Below are positions 9,433-17,501 of a DNA stretch of 64,000 bases, piece by piece (the stretch's first letter is position 1; each line of letters starts with the position of its first letter). This DNA is from Alkalinema sp. CACIAM 70d (GTDB lineage Bacteria; Cyanobacteriota; Cyanobacteriia; Leptolyngbyales; Leptolyngbyaceae), in contig MUGG01000029.1 of assembly GCA_002148405.1 (NCBI GenBank), positions 1 through 64,000 of the forward strand, in the 5' to 3' direction. The translations under genes and the position numbers were made by a program. The notes under the pieces were generated by a model. The model worked only from the letters and a program-made list of their open reading frames with translations. It did not search any database and was not told the origin of the DNA.

Positions 9433-9996
9433 ATGGTACAGGTTCCAGACAAAACAATCACGCTGGAGACGTTTCTGAAGTTGCCAGAGACAAAACCCGC
9501 GAGTGAGTATATTGATGGGCGAATCATTCAAAAACCTATGCCGCAGGGAAAGCACAACAAACTACAGGGCAAGCTGGTTACCGCAATTAATCAGCTTGTT
9601 GAAGATCAGAAGATTGCTCTGGCTTTTCCAGAATTGCGTTGTACTTTTGGTGGACGATCGATTGTTCCGGATGTTGCTGTGTTCGCTTGGGATCGAATTC
9701 CTGTTGATGATAATGGCGACATCGCTAATGTCTTTCCGCTATGTCCAGATTGGGCGATCGAGATTCTTTCCCCTGATCAAAGCCCGACCAAAGTTACTGG
9801 AAATATTCTGCACTGCTTAAAACATGGGTGTCAGATGGGATGGCTGATTGATCCAGCAGAAAAGTCTCTCCTCATTTATCCATCGGGACAACAACCCGAG
9901 TTTTTACAAGAAGCACAAGATGCTTTACCTGTTCCCCGTTTAGTTGCTGACTTGCAGCTCACGATCGCTGATGTGTTTGGTTGGTTGAAGCTGTAA
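9433..9996 (+). CDS. Uma2-family (DUF820) PD-(D/E)XK endonuclease-like protein
   Basis: 187 residues from ATG 9433, chosen because AAGGAGAGG lies at about 9418-9426; longer in-frame starts lack such a site. It has the Uma2 landmarks: TLETFLKLPETKPASEYIDG, PQGKHNKLQGKLV, the core SIVPDVAVFAWDRIP (catalytic Asp), and PDWAIEILSPDQ (E-x-L form). This family is strongly expanded in cyanobacteria and its biological substrate is not established. The gene follows copy 2 of the 88-bp repeat and stands alone. It appears intact. Confidence 0.88.
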   Translation: MVQVPDKTITLETFLKLPETKPASEYIDGRIIQKPMPQGKHNKLQGKLVTAINQLVEDQKIALAFPELRCTFGGRSIVPDVAVFAWDRIPVDDNGDIANVFPLCPDWAIEILSPDQSPTKVTGNILHCLKHGCQMGWLIDPAEKSLLIYPSGQQPEFLQEAQDALPVPRLVADLQLTIADVFGWLKL

Positions 9997-10028
9997 TCTT
10001 TCGTTTTGAGGCAACCAATAGGACAATC

Positions 10029-10262
10029 TGATCTTCACTCGCCAGCCCTCCAATCCCCCTAAATTCCCGCGCTTTAGCGAAGCCATGCCGATAGGCTATA
10101 CGCGCCGCTGCGCTAGAAAAAAGGGGGACTTTGAGTCAATCAAGCAAAAAATAGAAATTCTATGAGATTTTCTCCTATTTCTTCCTATTCCCCTTAATAA
10201 GGGGGGCTAGGGGGGATCGGATCTGTAGCATGGATAAATCAATTTGATATCACTATCCTAAA
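10029..10262. repeat. MITE-like intergenic repeat, long form (copy 1)
   Basis: The element starts with CTCGCCAGCCCTCC and ends near TATCACTATCCTAA. Inside are the inverted CCCCCTAAAT / GGGGGACTTTGAG and CCCCCTTAATAAGGGGGGC blocks shared with 18728-18915 and 59156-59312. This copy carries a substituted stretch at about 10068-10120 (TTTAGCGAAGCC...CGCTGCGCTAG) that looks like a second, nested cyanobacterial repeat. No reading frame is present. Confidence 0.75.
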
Positions 10263-10312
10263 TTCATGGGCCATGGCTATAAAACAAGGTACGATCGCAC
10301 TGGTTAGGCAAG

Positions 10313-10687
10313 CTACGAAGACTTAAACGCTAAGCTGAAACCAAGCTCAATACAGACTGCTTTCTCAATTTCTTCCCAATAAACTTCTTCTAAAACACCC
10401 TGTTTATTCTTAATCCTCTGAGCATCTACAGCCCTCAATTGACTTAAATTGATGTGCCGATCTCCATCGAGTCCATTCTGCGTAGTTGGTTTAACATTCA
10501 CAACGAATGGGTAAGTCCTTGTTCCAGGCAACAATGGAGCAACTATTGTTGTTGTCCCATTTTGGTTGCCAATATCATTTTGCAGAATTAGGCAAGGGCG
10601 TTCTTTATCGGTTTCATGACCAATAACGGGTTTCAAATCGACCCACCATATCTCTCCTCGCCTGTAGGTTAAGTTTCCGTTAGGCAT
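10313..10687 (-). CDS. MazF/PemK-family endoribonuclease toxin
   Basis: 124 residues with the MazF fold signature: YRRGEIWWVDLKPVIGHETD, then KERPCLILQND, TTTIVAPLLPG and INLSQLRAVDAQRI. In the family, the Arg of the RPC segment and the Ser/Thr in the following strands form the RNase site. MazF toxins cut mRNA at short sequences and are inhibited by a small antitoxin. The start codon lies inside the end of the upstream antitoxin gene (8-nt overlap), so the pair is translationally coupled. The length is typical and nothing suggests inactivation. Confidence 0.9.
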   Translation of the reverse strand: MPNGNLTYRRGEIWWVDLKPVIGHETDKERPCLILQNDIGNQNGTTTIVAPLLPGTRTYPFVVNVKPTTQNGLDGDRHINLSQLRAVDAQRIKNKQGVLEEVYWEEIEKAVCIELGFSLAFKSS

Positions 10688-10904
10688 TTAAACCATCACC
10701 TGCTGCAATATCCCAGACAGAGATTTCTTCCTGGAATTCTGGGTCATTAGCCTGAGCTTTATAAGCATCTTCTAGCTCTCGCATGAAAATCCTTTTCTTC
10801 TCTTGCAAGAGAACATTATTGATAAAGCTGCTACGATTGCTTGCCAGCTGATCTACAAAATCTAGAACTTCGTCATCCAAGGTGATACTAACTTTCTTAC
10901 TCAT
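10680..10904 (-). CDS. MazE-like ribbon-helix-helix antitoxin
   Basis: 74 residues: an N-terminal ribbon-helix-helix DNA-binding segment (KKVSITLDDEVLDFVDQLAS, then SSFINNVLLQEKK) and an acidic C-terminal tail (NDPEFQEEISVWD), the usual toxin-binding part. Order (antitoxin first) and the 8-nt overlap with the MazF gene mark a type II toxin-antitoxin operon, which is normally autorepressed by the antitoxin or complex. I saw no clear operator palindrome upstream. Confidence 0.85.
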   Translation of the reverse strand: MSKKVSITLDDEVLDFVDQLASNRSSFINNVLLQEKKRIFMRELEDAYKAQANDPEFQEEISVWDIAAGDGLNA

Positions 10905-11242
10905 GGCTGTAAGCCGACTGCGACAGCTTGGTAGGATTACATTGTCATACTAGTTAATCCTACCTCAGTTGTCAATGATGCCGCATCTAAACCAATTGGT
11001 GAGTAGCCTGAGATGCCTAATGAAGCGATCGCGCAAGCTATGGGGCGATCGCTTTCCGAGGTGGAGGGCTTTGCCAACGAACAAGTCCAAACTCTGCAAG
11101 TACAGGTAGAACAAAATTCAGGTAGAACAAATTTGCTGAACTGGTGGGCGGGGTTCGGGGTGTTTCAAAAATGGTAATGGCTGGGGGGGGTTGGGGTGGC
11201 TGGGGCCATGATAGAAGGGTCTTTCTCTATCCCCCGGTGATT
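10905..11242. other. Gene-free stretch with a possible protein-coding remnant
   Basis: No intact gene was found. A 54-codon frame at 11013-11176 reads PNEAIAQAMGRSLSEVEGFA, which resembles the C-terminal helix-turn-helix-like tails of Rpn-family proteins, but it lacks an upstream body. It may be a remnant of such a gene. Confidence 0.3.
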
Positions 11243-12907
11243 ATGCGGTACTTCATGTCTTCTCGGATGGTGCGGCGGTCTGGTGTTTGGGCGGGCTTGG
11301 TGCTGGGAATGTTGGCTTGCGTTGCGTCTAGTGCGTCTTCCAATGGGATTGCCAATCGAACTTCCAATGGGATTAGCAATGGGTTTGCTAATGGAATGAC
11401 TGATGGGAAGGCACCGATCGACCGATCGACCGTCACAAGTTCGCCAGTCGAGAATGCTGCGATCGCGGGGCAGGTTCCGGTGGGGGTGTTGGAGCAGTTG
11501 CGGCAGGATGCGATTGGGCGGTGGGGGTTTCCGGCGTCGGGGAAGGTGGTGCGGACGGCGGCGGCGAGTTTGCGGGATATGGAGGGGGTGCCGTGGATTT
11601 CGGCGCGGGTGCCTCGCTGGAAGGTGACGTTGGAGGGGGCGGGGCAGCGGGTGGTGTATGTGGCGAGTGAGGGGTCGTTTGTGCTGGTGCGGCGGGAGGG
11701 GTTGGAGTTGCCGCAGGGGTTACCAGCGCAGGTGCGGGAGGCGGTGCAACGATCGGCGGCGCAGTATTGGGCGTTGCCGGAGGGGGGGCCGATGGTGGGG
11801 TCGTTTGGGGCGAAGTTGCATCCGAGTCAGGTGATGGTGGGGTCGGCGGAGGCGGTGACGTGGAAGGATGGGTGTTTGGAGTTGGGGGTGCTCGATCGAA
11901 ATTGTGGGAAGGAGGCGGTGGCGGGCTGGCGGGTGACGGTGGCGGGGGGCAGGGAACTGCCGGGGCCAGCGGCGATCGCGGTGCCGCAGCCGGTGCCGAT
12001 GTTGACGTTTCGGGTGGATGGGACGGGGCGGCGGGTGCAGCCGGATTTGCCGGAGTGGGCGGGGCAGTTGGTGGTGAAGACGGCGACGGAGTGGGGGTTT
12101 GGTCAGGGGAAGGGGCGGTTTTTGGGGGCGGCGGTGGTGAATTGGCCGAAGGGTTGTGAGCAGGTGCGGGGGTTGCCCTATCCCTGTGATCCGATTCCGG
12201 GGAGTGGCTGGCTGGTGAAGCTGGAGCAGGGGCTAAGGCGCTGGACGGTGCGGGTCGATCGGGAGGAGCGATCGGCGGTGTTGTTGCAACGGGAGAATCC
12301 GGTGTTGGAGCAGACTTTGGGGTCGCGGTTGGCGATGCAGGTGAAGATGTTGGCGGGGGGGCATTTGGAGTTGTTGTCGGAGCAGGTGTGGATTACGCGG
12401 GTGGAGGCGCGGCGGTTTGGGGGGTGTTTGGGGTTGCCGTTGCCGATCGAGGATTGTGGAATGGGTGAGCAGGGCTATCGGGTAACGGTGGAGGGACGAT
12501 CGGGGCAACGGCAGGTGTATCGGGTGGGGGAACGGTTTGGGATTCGGACGGAGGCGATCGGGGGATTGCCGGTGAGAACGGATCGGTTGCCGTCTCGGTT
12601 AGCGCGGGTGGTGTTGCAGGATGCAGGTGCGCGATTGAAGTTGCGAATGGATGGGTTACATATTCGGAGTTTTGAGGAGGTGACGGAGTGTTTTCGATCG
12701 CCGACGGCTGCGCCGAATGAGCCTTGTTTGACGTGGGTGACGACGGATCGGTTGCGGGTGGTGGTGACGAATTTTCAGGAGGATTGGGTGTATGAGGTGA
12801 ACCGCGCGGGGAAGGTGTTGTCGGTTCAGCGGTTGATGGGGAAGTTGAACGATCGACTGGACGATCGGTTGATTGCGGGGGTTAGGCTTCGCGGTGCAGG
12901 ATGCTGA
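11243..12907 (+). CDS. Exported protein with four Cys-containing tandem modules, function unknown
   Basis: 554 residues from ATG 11243 (earlier in-frame codons precede a plausible signal peptide). The N-terminus RRSGVWAGLVLGMLACVASS is a signal sequence, possibly a lipoprotein type. A low-complexity stretch built on SNGIANRTSNGISNGFANG follows. The rest consists of four repeated modules, each with a tryptophan/aromatic followed by a Cys pair and a GW/GY-R/L-V strand: WKDGCLELG...C...GWRVTV, WPKGCEQ...PC...GWLVKL, FGGCLGLP...C...GYRVTV, and a divergent last one with ECF...PC. Such modules occur in uncharacterised cyanobacterial exported proteins. GC content is visibly high (above 60 percent in sampled lines). 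Its 3' end overlaps the convergent small gene by 26 bp. Confidence 0.65.
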   Translation: MRYFMSSRMVRRSGVWAGLVLGMLACVASSASSNGIANRTSNGISNGFANGMTDGKAPIDRSTVTSSPVENAAIAGQVPVGVLEQLRQDAIGRWGFPASGKVVRTAAASLRDMEGVPWISARVPRWKVTLEGAGQRVVYVASEGSFVLVRREGLELPQGLPAQVREAVQRSAAQYWALPEGGPMVGSFGAKLHPSQVMVGSAEAVTWKDGCLELGVLDRNCGKEAVAGWRVTVAGGRELPGPAAIAVPQPVPMLTFRVDGTGRRVQPDLPEWAGQLVVKTATEWGFGQGKGRFLGAAVVNWPKGCEQVRGLPYPCDPIPGSGWLVKLEQGLRRWTVRVDREERSAVLLQRENPVLEQTLGSRLAMQVKMLAGGHLELLSEQVWITRVEARRFGGCLGLPLPIEDCGMGEQGYRVTVEGRSGQRQVYRVGERFGIRTEAIGGLPVRTDRLPSRLARVVLQDAGARLKLRMDGLHIRSFEEVTECFRSPTAAPNEPCLTWVTTDRLRVVVTNFQEDWVYEVNRAGKVLSVQRLMGKLNDRLDDRLIAGVRLRGAGC

Positions 12908-13094
12908 TGTATTTTCCGCTGGAGTTGGGGATGGGGGTGGGGATGCTCCAGCGGATGCGATCGCTGAAGCGGAGGGCGTGGAGTTGGTTGATGGTGCTTT
13001 CGACGAGTTCGCGGTGGCCGATGAGGTGGATGTCGAGTTCTTGTGGGTTAGGGGAATCGAGGCGACGATCGTCGCTGGAGCCTGTGAAACACAT
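12882..13094 (-). CDS. Small conserved protein of unknown function (paralogue A)
   Basis: 70 residues from ATG 13094, preceded by AGGAGAAGCTCCC, an excellent ribosome-binding site. The core ELDIHLIGHRELVESTIN and the end GKYISILHREA match paralogue B (28035-28253) and the broken paralogue C (58910-59122). I recognise the pattern of small cyanobacterial proteins (G-[TH]-[RK]-x3-[EQ]-x-TI-x2-[FLM]H, ending S[IV]L.R) but no function is known. It looks like a compact alpha/beta fold without signal peptide or membrane segment. It is preceded by a ~200-bp conserved leader, and its 3' end overlaps the convergent gene. Confidence 0.7.
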   Translation of the reverse strand: MCFTGSSDDRRLDSPNPQELDIHLIGHRELVESTINQLHALRFSDRIRWSIPTPIPNSSGKYISILHREA

Positions 13095-13300
13095 GGGAGC
13101 TTCTCCTGGGGTGTGGATTGGGAGGAAGCCCAAAAAGTTAGAGCCACCCCGGACGCATCACGAAACAGGGTGGCTCGATCGAATGTTAAAATTCTCAGCA
13201 AGCCGCCGAGCTGGCATGAACAGCTTGGGGGTTAGCTACTCAGGGTTGTTCGCTGCAACTCTGGGTGGCGCTCTATTTTTTTGGGTTTTGGCGCTTGTTG
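13095..13300 (-). promoter_or_regulatory. Conserved structured leader upstream of small protein A
   Basis: In the sense direction (minus strand) this region shares order and sequence with leaders B and C: a first imperfect hairpin near 13214-13270, the block GGCTTGCTGAGAATTTTAACA, then a strong hairpin at 13141-13176 with 9-bp arms GAGCCACCC and GGGTGGCTC, a T-rich run CTTTTTGGGCTTC, and the ribosome-binding site. The strand has no conserved start codon in the leader. Either a cis-acting RNA element or an attenuator is plausible. Confidence 0.5.
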
Positions 13301-13420
13301 CGGGTTGGAACCGGATGCAACAAGAACTTAAGTTAACAGCCTAGAGAGAAGAATTCGGTTTTGTCAATCCCTGTTTCAAAACTTTGCATTTGCTGATCCA
13401 CCTGGTTTCCTCGCGCTAGG

Positions 13421-13455
13421 CGATCGACAGTTCTCGCAAAAAGTAGAAGCGATCG
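13421..13455. repeat. 35-bp direct repeat, copy 1
   Basis: CGATCGACAGTTCTCGCAAA and the following 15 bases recur at 13714-13748 with one mismatch. The pair brackets the Rpn-family 3' remnant. Confidence 0.85.
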
Positions 13456-13476
13456 GGAACTCTAGCTAGTGCAATT

Positions 13477-13659
13477 CTAGGCTTGCGGTGTTTGGTTGAG
13501 TTCTTCCTGTAGGTGCTGCACGGCTTCGATGGATAAGCCAGTACCACGGGCAACGAGGTCAACAGACATACCTTCTCTGAGGAAATTCAGAGCGATCTCG
13601 CGAGACTTTTCTTCCTGGGCTTCTCTTTTGAGCGATCGATAAACCGTAGATTCTTCCAT
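13477..13659 (-). pseudogene. 3' remnant of an Rpn-family nuclease/transposase-like gene
   Basis: The frame reads MEESTVYRSLKREAQEEKSR followed by EIALNFLREGMSVDLVARGT and a GLSIEAVQHLQEEL tail. This is the variable C-terminal tail with a helix-turn-helix-like end typical of Rpn/DUF2887 or DUF4351 proteins. The nuclease core that should precede it is absent, so only about 60 codons of a normally ~270-300 codon gene remain. In place of the core, the upstream sequence is the second 35-bp direct repeat and the end of the neighbouring gene. The remnant could still be expressed as a small protein, but a deletion product is the simpler reading. Confidence 0.65.
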
Positions 13660-13713
13660 GATGTTGTTCGATATATCCGCAAACACAATCCCATTATTTG
13701 CAGAATTCAAGCG

Positions 13714-13748
13714 CGATCGACAATTCTCGCAAAAAGTAGAAGCGATCG
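13714..13748. repeat. 35-bp direct repeat, copy 2
   Basis: Second copy of the sequence at 13421-13455 (one difference, G to A at the ninth base), ending 6 bp before the stop codon of the 13755-14546 gene. Confidence 0.85.
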
Positions 13749-13754
13749 CCAATC

Positions 13755-14546
13755 CTAGAGACTGAAAACTGTTTTGAGAACTTTGATATGCGATGTCTCA
13801 AAACCACAATCGAGTTTTGTTAAAGGATTAAGGCTTTTCCACTTCGTTTTAGGTGCTGCAAAAATGATATCTGCAATTGTTTCAGGTTCAAATTTATCGA
13901 ATCCACCAATCCGATAATCAGTTAAGTATTTTAAGCGTTCAAGGATTTCTTCATGAGAAGCTTGTTTGATACTGATAATTTCAGGAGGTGCAGGAGGTGG
14001 AGGTGGCGCATCAATAAAAAAGACTGAATTGAGTGCATCCAGTTTTTTGCCTTTTGTAATCCCACACTTCAGTTTTGGAATTGGGCTGAAATCTTGCCAA
14101 GCCGAGCGATCGGCAGCTTCTATCCGATTCACTGCTACAGTCAAATCGACCCCTTTTAAGGGATTTTCTGGACTTGCGGCAAGATGTCTTAAAGCCGCAA
14201 AAATCATATCTCTAGATGCGGTTGCAAGATTGATTCTGGGCGTTTTCTCACGGGCAAGAAATTGAGTTTGGTCAATAATTTCATCATCCGGTTGAATGAT
14301 GATGCACCAAACTTTTTCAAGATCGGCGTGTTGAGCTACAGCAAAAATAAAGTGATTACTAACAACTTCGTATTGGTAGTCTCCCACTTCTTTAACAATT
14401 AAGGGAATCCAGTTTCGTCCATCAGTTTCCTGAAGGCGTGCAGCAGCAGCAGTAACCACAAACTCAGATTCACTACTCATTTCTGAGGATTGAAGACTTT
14501 CTAGGGGCAAATGCATCAGTTGCCCAACATAATCAAACTTGCCCAT
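13755..14546 (-). CDS. ParB-like partner of the nuclease-ParA fusion, with a duplicated C-terminal module
   Basis: 263 residues, no family recognised with certainty. Residues ~10-90 look like a ParB/sulfiredoxin-type domain (NWIPLIVKEVGDYQYEVVSN, then FAVAQHADLEKVWCIII, similar in shape to the 'query' box of ParB N-domains). Two related ~63-residue modules follow at 113-176 and 199-261; each ends W-x4-P[IL]xKLxCG...L..VF (PKLKCGITKGKKLDALNSVF; TKLDCGFETSHIKVLKTVF), joined by a proline-rich linker (APPPPPAPP). The ATG shares one base with the stop of the upstream nuclease-ParA gene (TAATG), so the two are translationally coupled. I infer that it is the DNA- or cargo-binding partner of that ATPase. 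Confidence 0.6.
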   Translation of the reverse strand: MGKFDYVGQLMHLPLESLQSSEMSSESEFVVTAAAARLQETDGRNWIPLIVKEVGDYQYEVVSNHFIFAVAQHADLEKVWCIIIQPDDEIIDQTQFLAREKTPRINLATASRDMIFAALRHLAASPENPLKGVDLTVAVNRIEAADRSAWQDFSPIPKLKCGITKGKKLDALNSVFFIDAPPPPPAPPEIISIKQASHEEILERLKYLTDYRIGGFDKFEPETIADIIFAAPKTKWKSLNPLTKLDCGFETSHIKVLKTVFSL

Positions 14547-15901
14547 TACAGAAAATACTCCTTAGCTAATCCCAGATAGTGCTCAGCTACAGTTTTGTGG
14601 ACGAAAACAGCTGGTAGATTGACAAACGCGGCATTAGCAACGGATGCATAGGCAGGAAGATGAAAAATGAAAGTGCTTTTGTTTCCTTTCGTGGCTTTGG
14701 GCCGGAAATAAGGAAGAAGCTGATCATTTTGAGACACGATTTTGTCGATTTCCTCCTCAGCTATACGACGTGAATGTTCTGTGATTCTTTCTCCATTGAA
14801 AAATATTGGTAATGCAACAGGGCCACCATCCCGCCGTTCCTTCTGAATTTCTGGAATGAAGTCACGAATCACCCTAACAGCATTGTGTAATGATGTCAGT
14901 CCATTGTGCTTAGAAGGAATGAGGACAACATCAGAAGCATAGACTCCACTCTGACTAAAAAATAGCCACTGAGTCGGACAGTCAATCAAAATGTAGTCAT
15001 ACGAATAAGTAAAAATATTCAACAAATCCCGTAAGCGCTTAATGCCTCTCTGAATACTTGCATGGAATTCACTGTTTATAAAACGATCCATTCCATTATC
15101 ACAAGGAATAACATCAAATAAATGAGCTGTTTTCCCATTGCGATCAGTAACACTAAAAGATACTACTGCCTTACGAATATCTAGCTTGGTATCGATTAGA
15201 CATTCAGATAGAGTAACTTCCCCAGAAGACACATTTAATGACTGACTAGAATCGGCTTGAGAATCAAAATCTACAACAAGAACTCGTTTACCTTCTTTCC
15301 TTAAAATTGCCGCAAGATTAATTACGGTTGTGGTTTTGCCGACTCCACCTTTATTATTGTAAATGCAGATAGAGAGGGATCTAGGGGGTTTATCAATCAA
15401 TTGTTTTATATGACTAATAATTCCATGAATATTCTCCTTTTTGATTAAGAGATTTGCAGTTGCAGGGATTACAATTTTGCCATGGCGACGAAAAAGCTGT
15501 ATGTGGGTTGAGTTAGTAATGATTCCCCATTGAGCAGTAACACAATTAGGTGCCAGTAGATATCTTATGATTTGTGCCTGAGTATCACGGTATGCAGGTG
15601 TACCACATGACAAATTAATTCTTGCCCCAGCATTTGTTGCCCGACCTTTCACCTCTACTAGTAAATAAGGGTTTGTCTTAGAGAATAAGAACGAACTTTC
15701 TCCTGGCTTATGCCTACGAGCTGCAAAATCAACGCAATCTGCTCCCCTACCAGTATTGAACTGTGGACATTCATCCCCTCCACCAAATCCTAGTCCCTGA
15801 AATAGTGAAGGAATAAATTTACTACTAACAGTTGCTTCATTAGCATTGGGGGGAATATTATCGAGGATTATATCCCAATCAATTTGACTGGTATTCTGCA
15901 T
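14546..15901 (-). CDS. PD-(D/E)XK nuclease-like domain fused to a ParA-family ATPase
   Basis: 451 residues from ATG 15901; the frame stays open to 16033 but the shorter start begins a compact domain. Residues ~1-165 resemble the N-domain of type I restriction HsdR subunits or related PD-(D/E)XK nucleases: NEATVSSKFIPSLFQGLGF, GADCVDFAAR (Asp55/Asp58) and YLLVEVKGRATNAG (Glu83-Val-Lys85). Residues ~175-451 are a ParA ATPase with NNKGGVGKTTTVINLAAIL (signature lysine at 184), DFDSQADSSQSL, and Walker B YILIDCPTQW. The operon is clearly lower in GC (a sampled line is 35 percent) than the GC-rich gene at 11243-12907, suggesting transfer. The role is unknown: plasmid-like partition, anti-plasmid defence or restriction are all possible. 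Confidence 0.75.
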   Translation of the reverse strand: MQNTSQIDWDIILDNIPPNANEATVSSKFIPSLFQGLGFGGGDECPQFNTGRGADCVDFAARRHKPGESSFLFSKTNPYLLVEVKGRATNAGARINLSCGTPAYRDTQAQIIRYLLAPNCVTAQWGIITNSTHIQLFRRHGKIVIPATANLLIKKENIHGIISHIKQLIDKPPRSLSICIYNNKGGVGKTTTVINLAAILRKEGKRVLVVDFDSQADSSQSLNVSSGEVTLSECLIDTKLDIRKAVVSFSVTDRNGKTAHLFDVIPCDNGMDRFINSEFHASIQRGIKRLRDLLNIFTYSYDYILIDCPTQWLFFSQSGVYASDVVLIPSKHNGLTSLHNAVRVIRDFIPEIQKERRDGGPVALPIFFNGERITEHSRRIAEEEIDKIVSQNDQLLPYFRPKATKGNKSTFIFHLPAYASVANAAFVNLPAVFVHKTVAEHYLGLAKEYFL

Positions 15902-16033
15902 AACATTGCCTAACGAGCTATTCACTACTAATGCCTCAATCACAAGAAGTCTAGAGTGTTGAAAACAGTTAGTGTCTTGATAGCTTTGAAAGCTACAAGC
16001 ATTGTTAAATCTTGCTATCAACACCTCTAGCAA

Positions 16034-16703
16034 TCAAAAGCATCGACTAAATTCAATGTGACTGTAACTCGTCAAAGAATTTAAAATATTGCCTCGGCGC
16101 AAGTCCCTAGCCGACAACAACAGCAGGATTCGCACCCGCATTCCCAGATCATGCTTCGTCGTCATAACAAACCTAATCGATCGTCGCTAAATGTCTAACA
16201 CAGAGCAGCCAAAACCAAAAACCAAAAGAACGTTTTAAACAGCGGGTAGAAACACACACTTATCGATCGAACTGGCTTCGTTGAGAACCACCCTCGATCG
16301 ACCTGACTAAATGTACCCAGAACGGCACACTACTTATTCTAAAGAAAAAATACCTTGACGGAAAGCAACTTTAGAAAATTACCTAAAAATTACGCAAAAT
16401 TTCCCTAGCCACCACAATCCCTTCACACTTGCAGCCAAATCTCCCCAACTTCTCCCCAAAAACCTTACCCTTTCCTTACCTTTTAGAGCATTAGTCACAC
16501 TAACAACCCCAACAACTTAAAATCCCCGATCGCTCAAACTCTTTAAAAAGAAAAAATAAACAATTACTCATTAGCCAATTCTTAGCATTTCCTCATCCTC
16601 AACAGCCCCAACCTCCAAACCACCGATCGATCCAACACCCACAAAAGCCCGCACCAGATCCAACAGACAAATTCTCAACAATAAATTTATCCACCAACCC
16701 ACC
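16034..16703. other. Gene-free stretch
   Basis: No gene was found on either strand in about 670 bp. The sequence is A/C-rich on the plus strand with many CCCC and AACAACCCC runs and scattered CGATCG sites. It separates the low-GC nuclease-ParA operon from the cupin locus and may hold the operon's promoter near its left end. Confidence 0.6.
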
Positions 16704-16885
16704 AACAGCGCATAAGTCCCCCCAGCCCCTTAGCTACAAAACCCCATGAACACAAATCGAGAACCCAAGCCCCCACCCCCCAGCTAAAACTTCCGGCCTC
16801 AGGCGAGGCAGAAATGCATACCCTGCCAAACCTCCATGTGGAAAGTCACCAGAGCCGACACCCACAGCCCAAAGGCCAATATCTC
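16704..16885 (+). pseudogene. Decayed partial duplicate of the 5' end of the adjacent cupin gene
   Basis: The sequence AACAGCGCATAAGTCCCC at 16704 recurs at 16926, and similarity continues through the start codon (CATGAACACAAATCGAG versus CATGAACACCAACCTAA). It reaches the codons for the WKVT segment (TGTGGAAAGTCAC versus CCTGGAAAGTCAC). Frame and codons are not preserved, so this is a decayed tandem copy of about 180 bp covering the leader and roughly the first 40-50 codons of the cupin gene. Confidence 0.65.
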
Positions 16886-16966
16886 GACAGTTAATTCACT
16901 CGCAGAATGACAGCGCACAAATCATAACAGCGCATAAGTCCCCCAGTCCTCTAGTTAGAAAACCTC

Positions 16967-17443
16967 ATGAACACCAACCTAATGTCAAAGCCCTCACAAC
17001 CCACCACCCAGCCGAAACTCTTGACCTCGGGTGAAGGAGAAACGCACACCATGCTGACCCATACCTTCACCTGGAAAGTCACAGGAGACGATACCAACGG
17101 TCAATACGCGATCGCAGAAGTCACAGATACCGAAGGTGGCAGCGCACCCGTCCACAGCCATCCCTGGGAAGAAACCTTCTACATTCTGGAAGGCGAAATG
17201 GAAGTTCAAGTCGGTGAGCAAACCCAAATTCTGGGAGCCGGAGCCGTCATTCACATCCCCGCCAACACCATTCATGCATTTCGCATCTGTTCTCCAACCT
17301 GCCGCACCCTCATCAGTCTGGCACCCGCATCCGCAGCAGAATTCTACTGAGAAACAGGCGAAAAAATTACCAGCCTACCCCCCGATCCGATCGCCTTTAC
17401 CGAAATCTGTACACAGCATGATGTAGAGATTTATGCCGCATAG
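16967..17443 (+). pseudogene. Cupin-domain protein gene interrupted by an in-frame TGA
   Basis: The open part encodes 127 residues: a cupin barrel with GSAPVHSHPWEETFYILEGE (first metal-binding motif: His, His, Glu) and GAVIHIPANTIHAFRI (second motif, His). The frame stops at TGA 17348-17350 right after AAEFY, but it continues in phase as ETGEKITSLPPDPIAFTEIC and then TQHDVEIYAA to TAG 17441-17443. That is the expected C-terminal tail of this cupin subfamily, where an Arg normally stands at the stop position (CGA to TGA). The core barrel is complete, so the short form may still fold. AAGGAG at 17034-17039 makes ATG 17051 an alternative start, although the conserved GEG segment favours 16967. 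Confidence 0.75.
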
Positions 17444-17501
17444 CCACCTTCAACAAACCACTAAAACTTCACTCAACCAATTAACTCACCGGAGAATCGT
17501 C

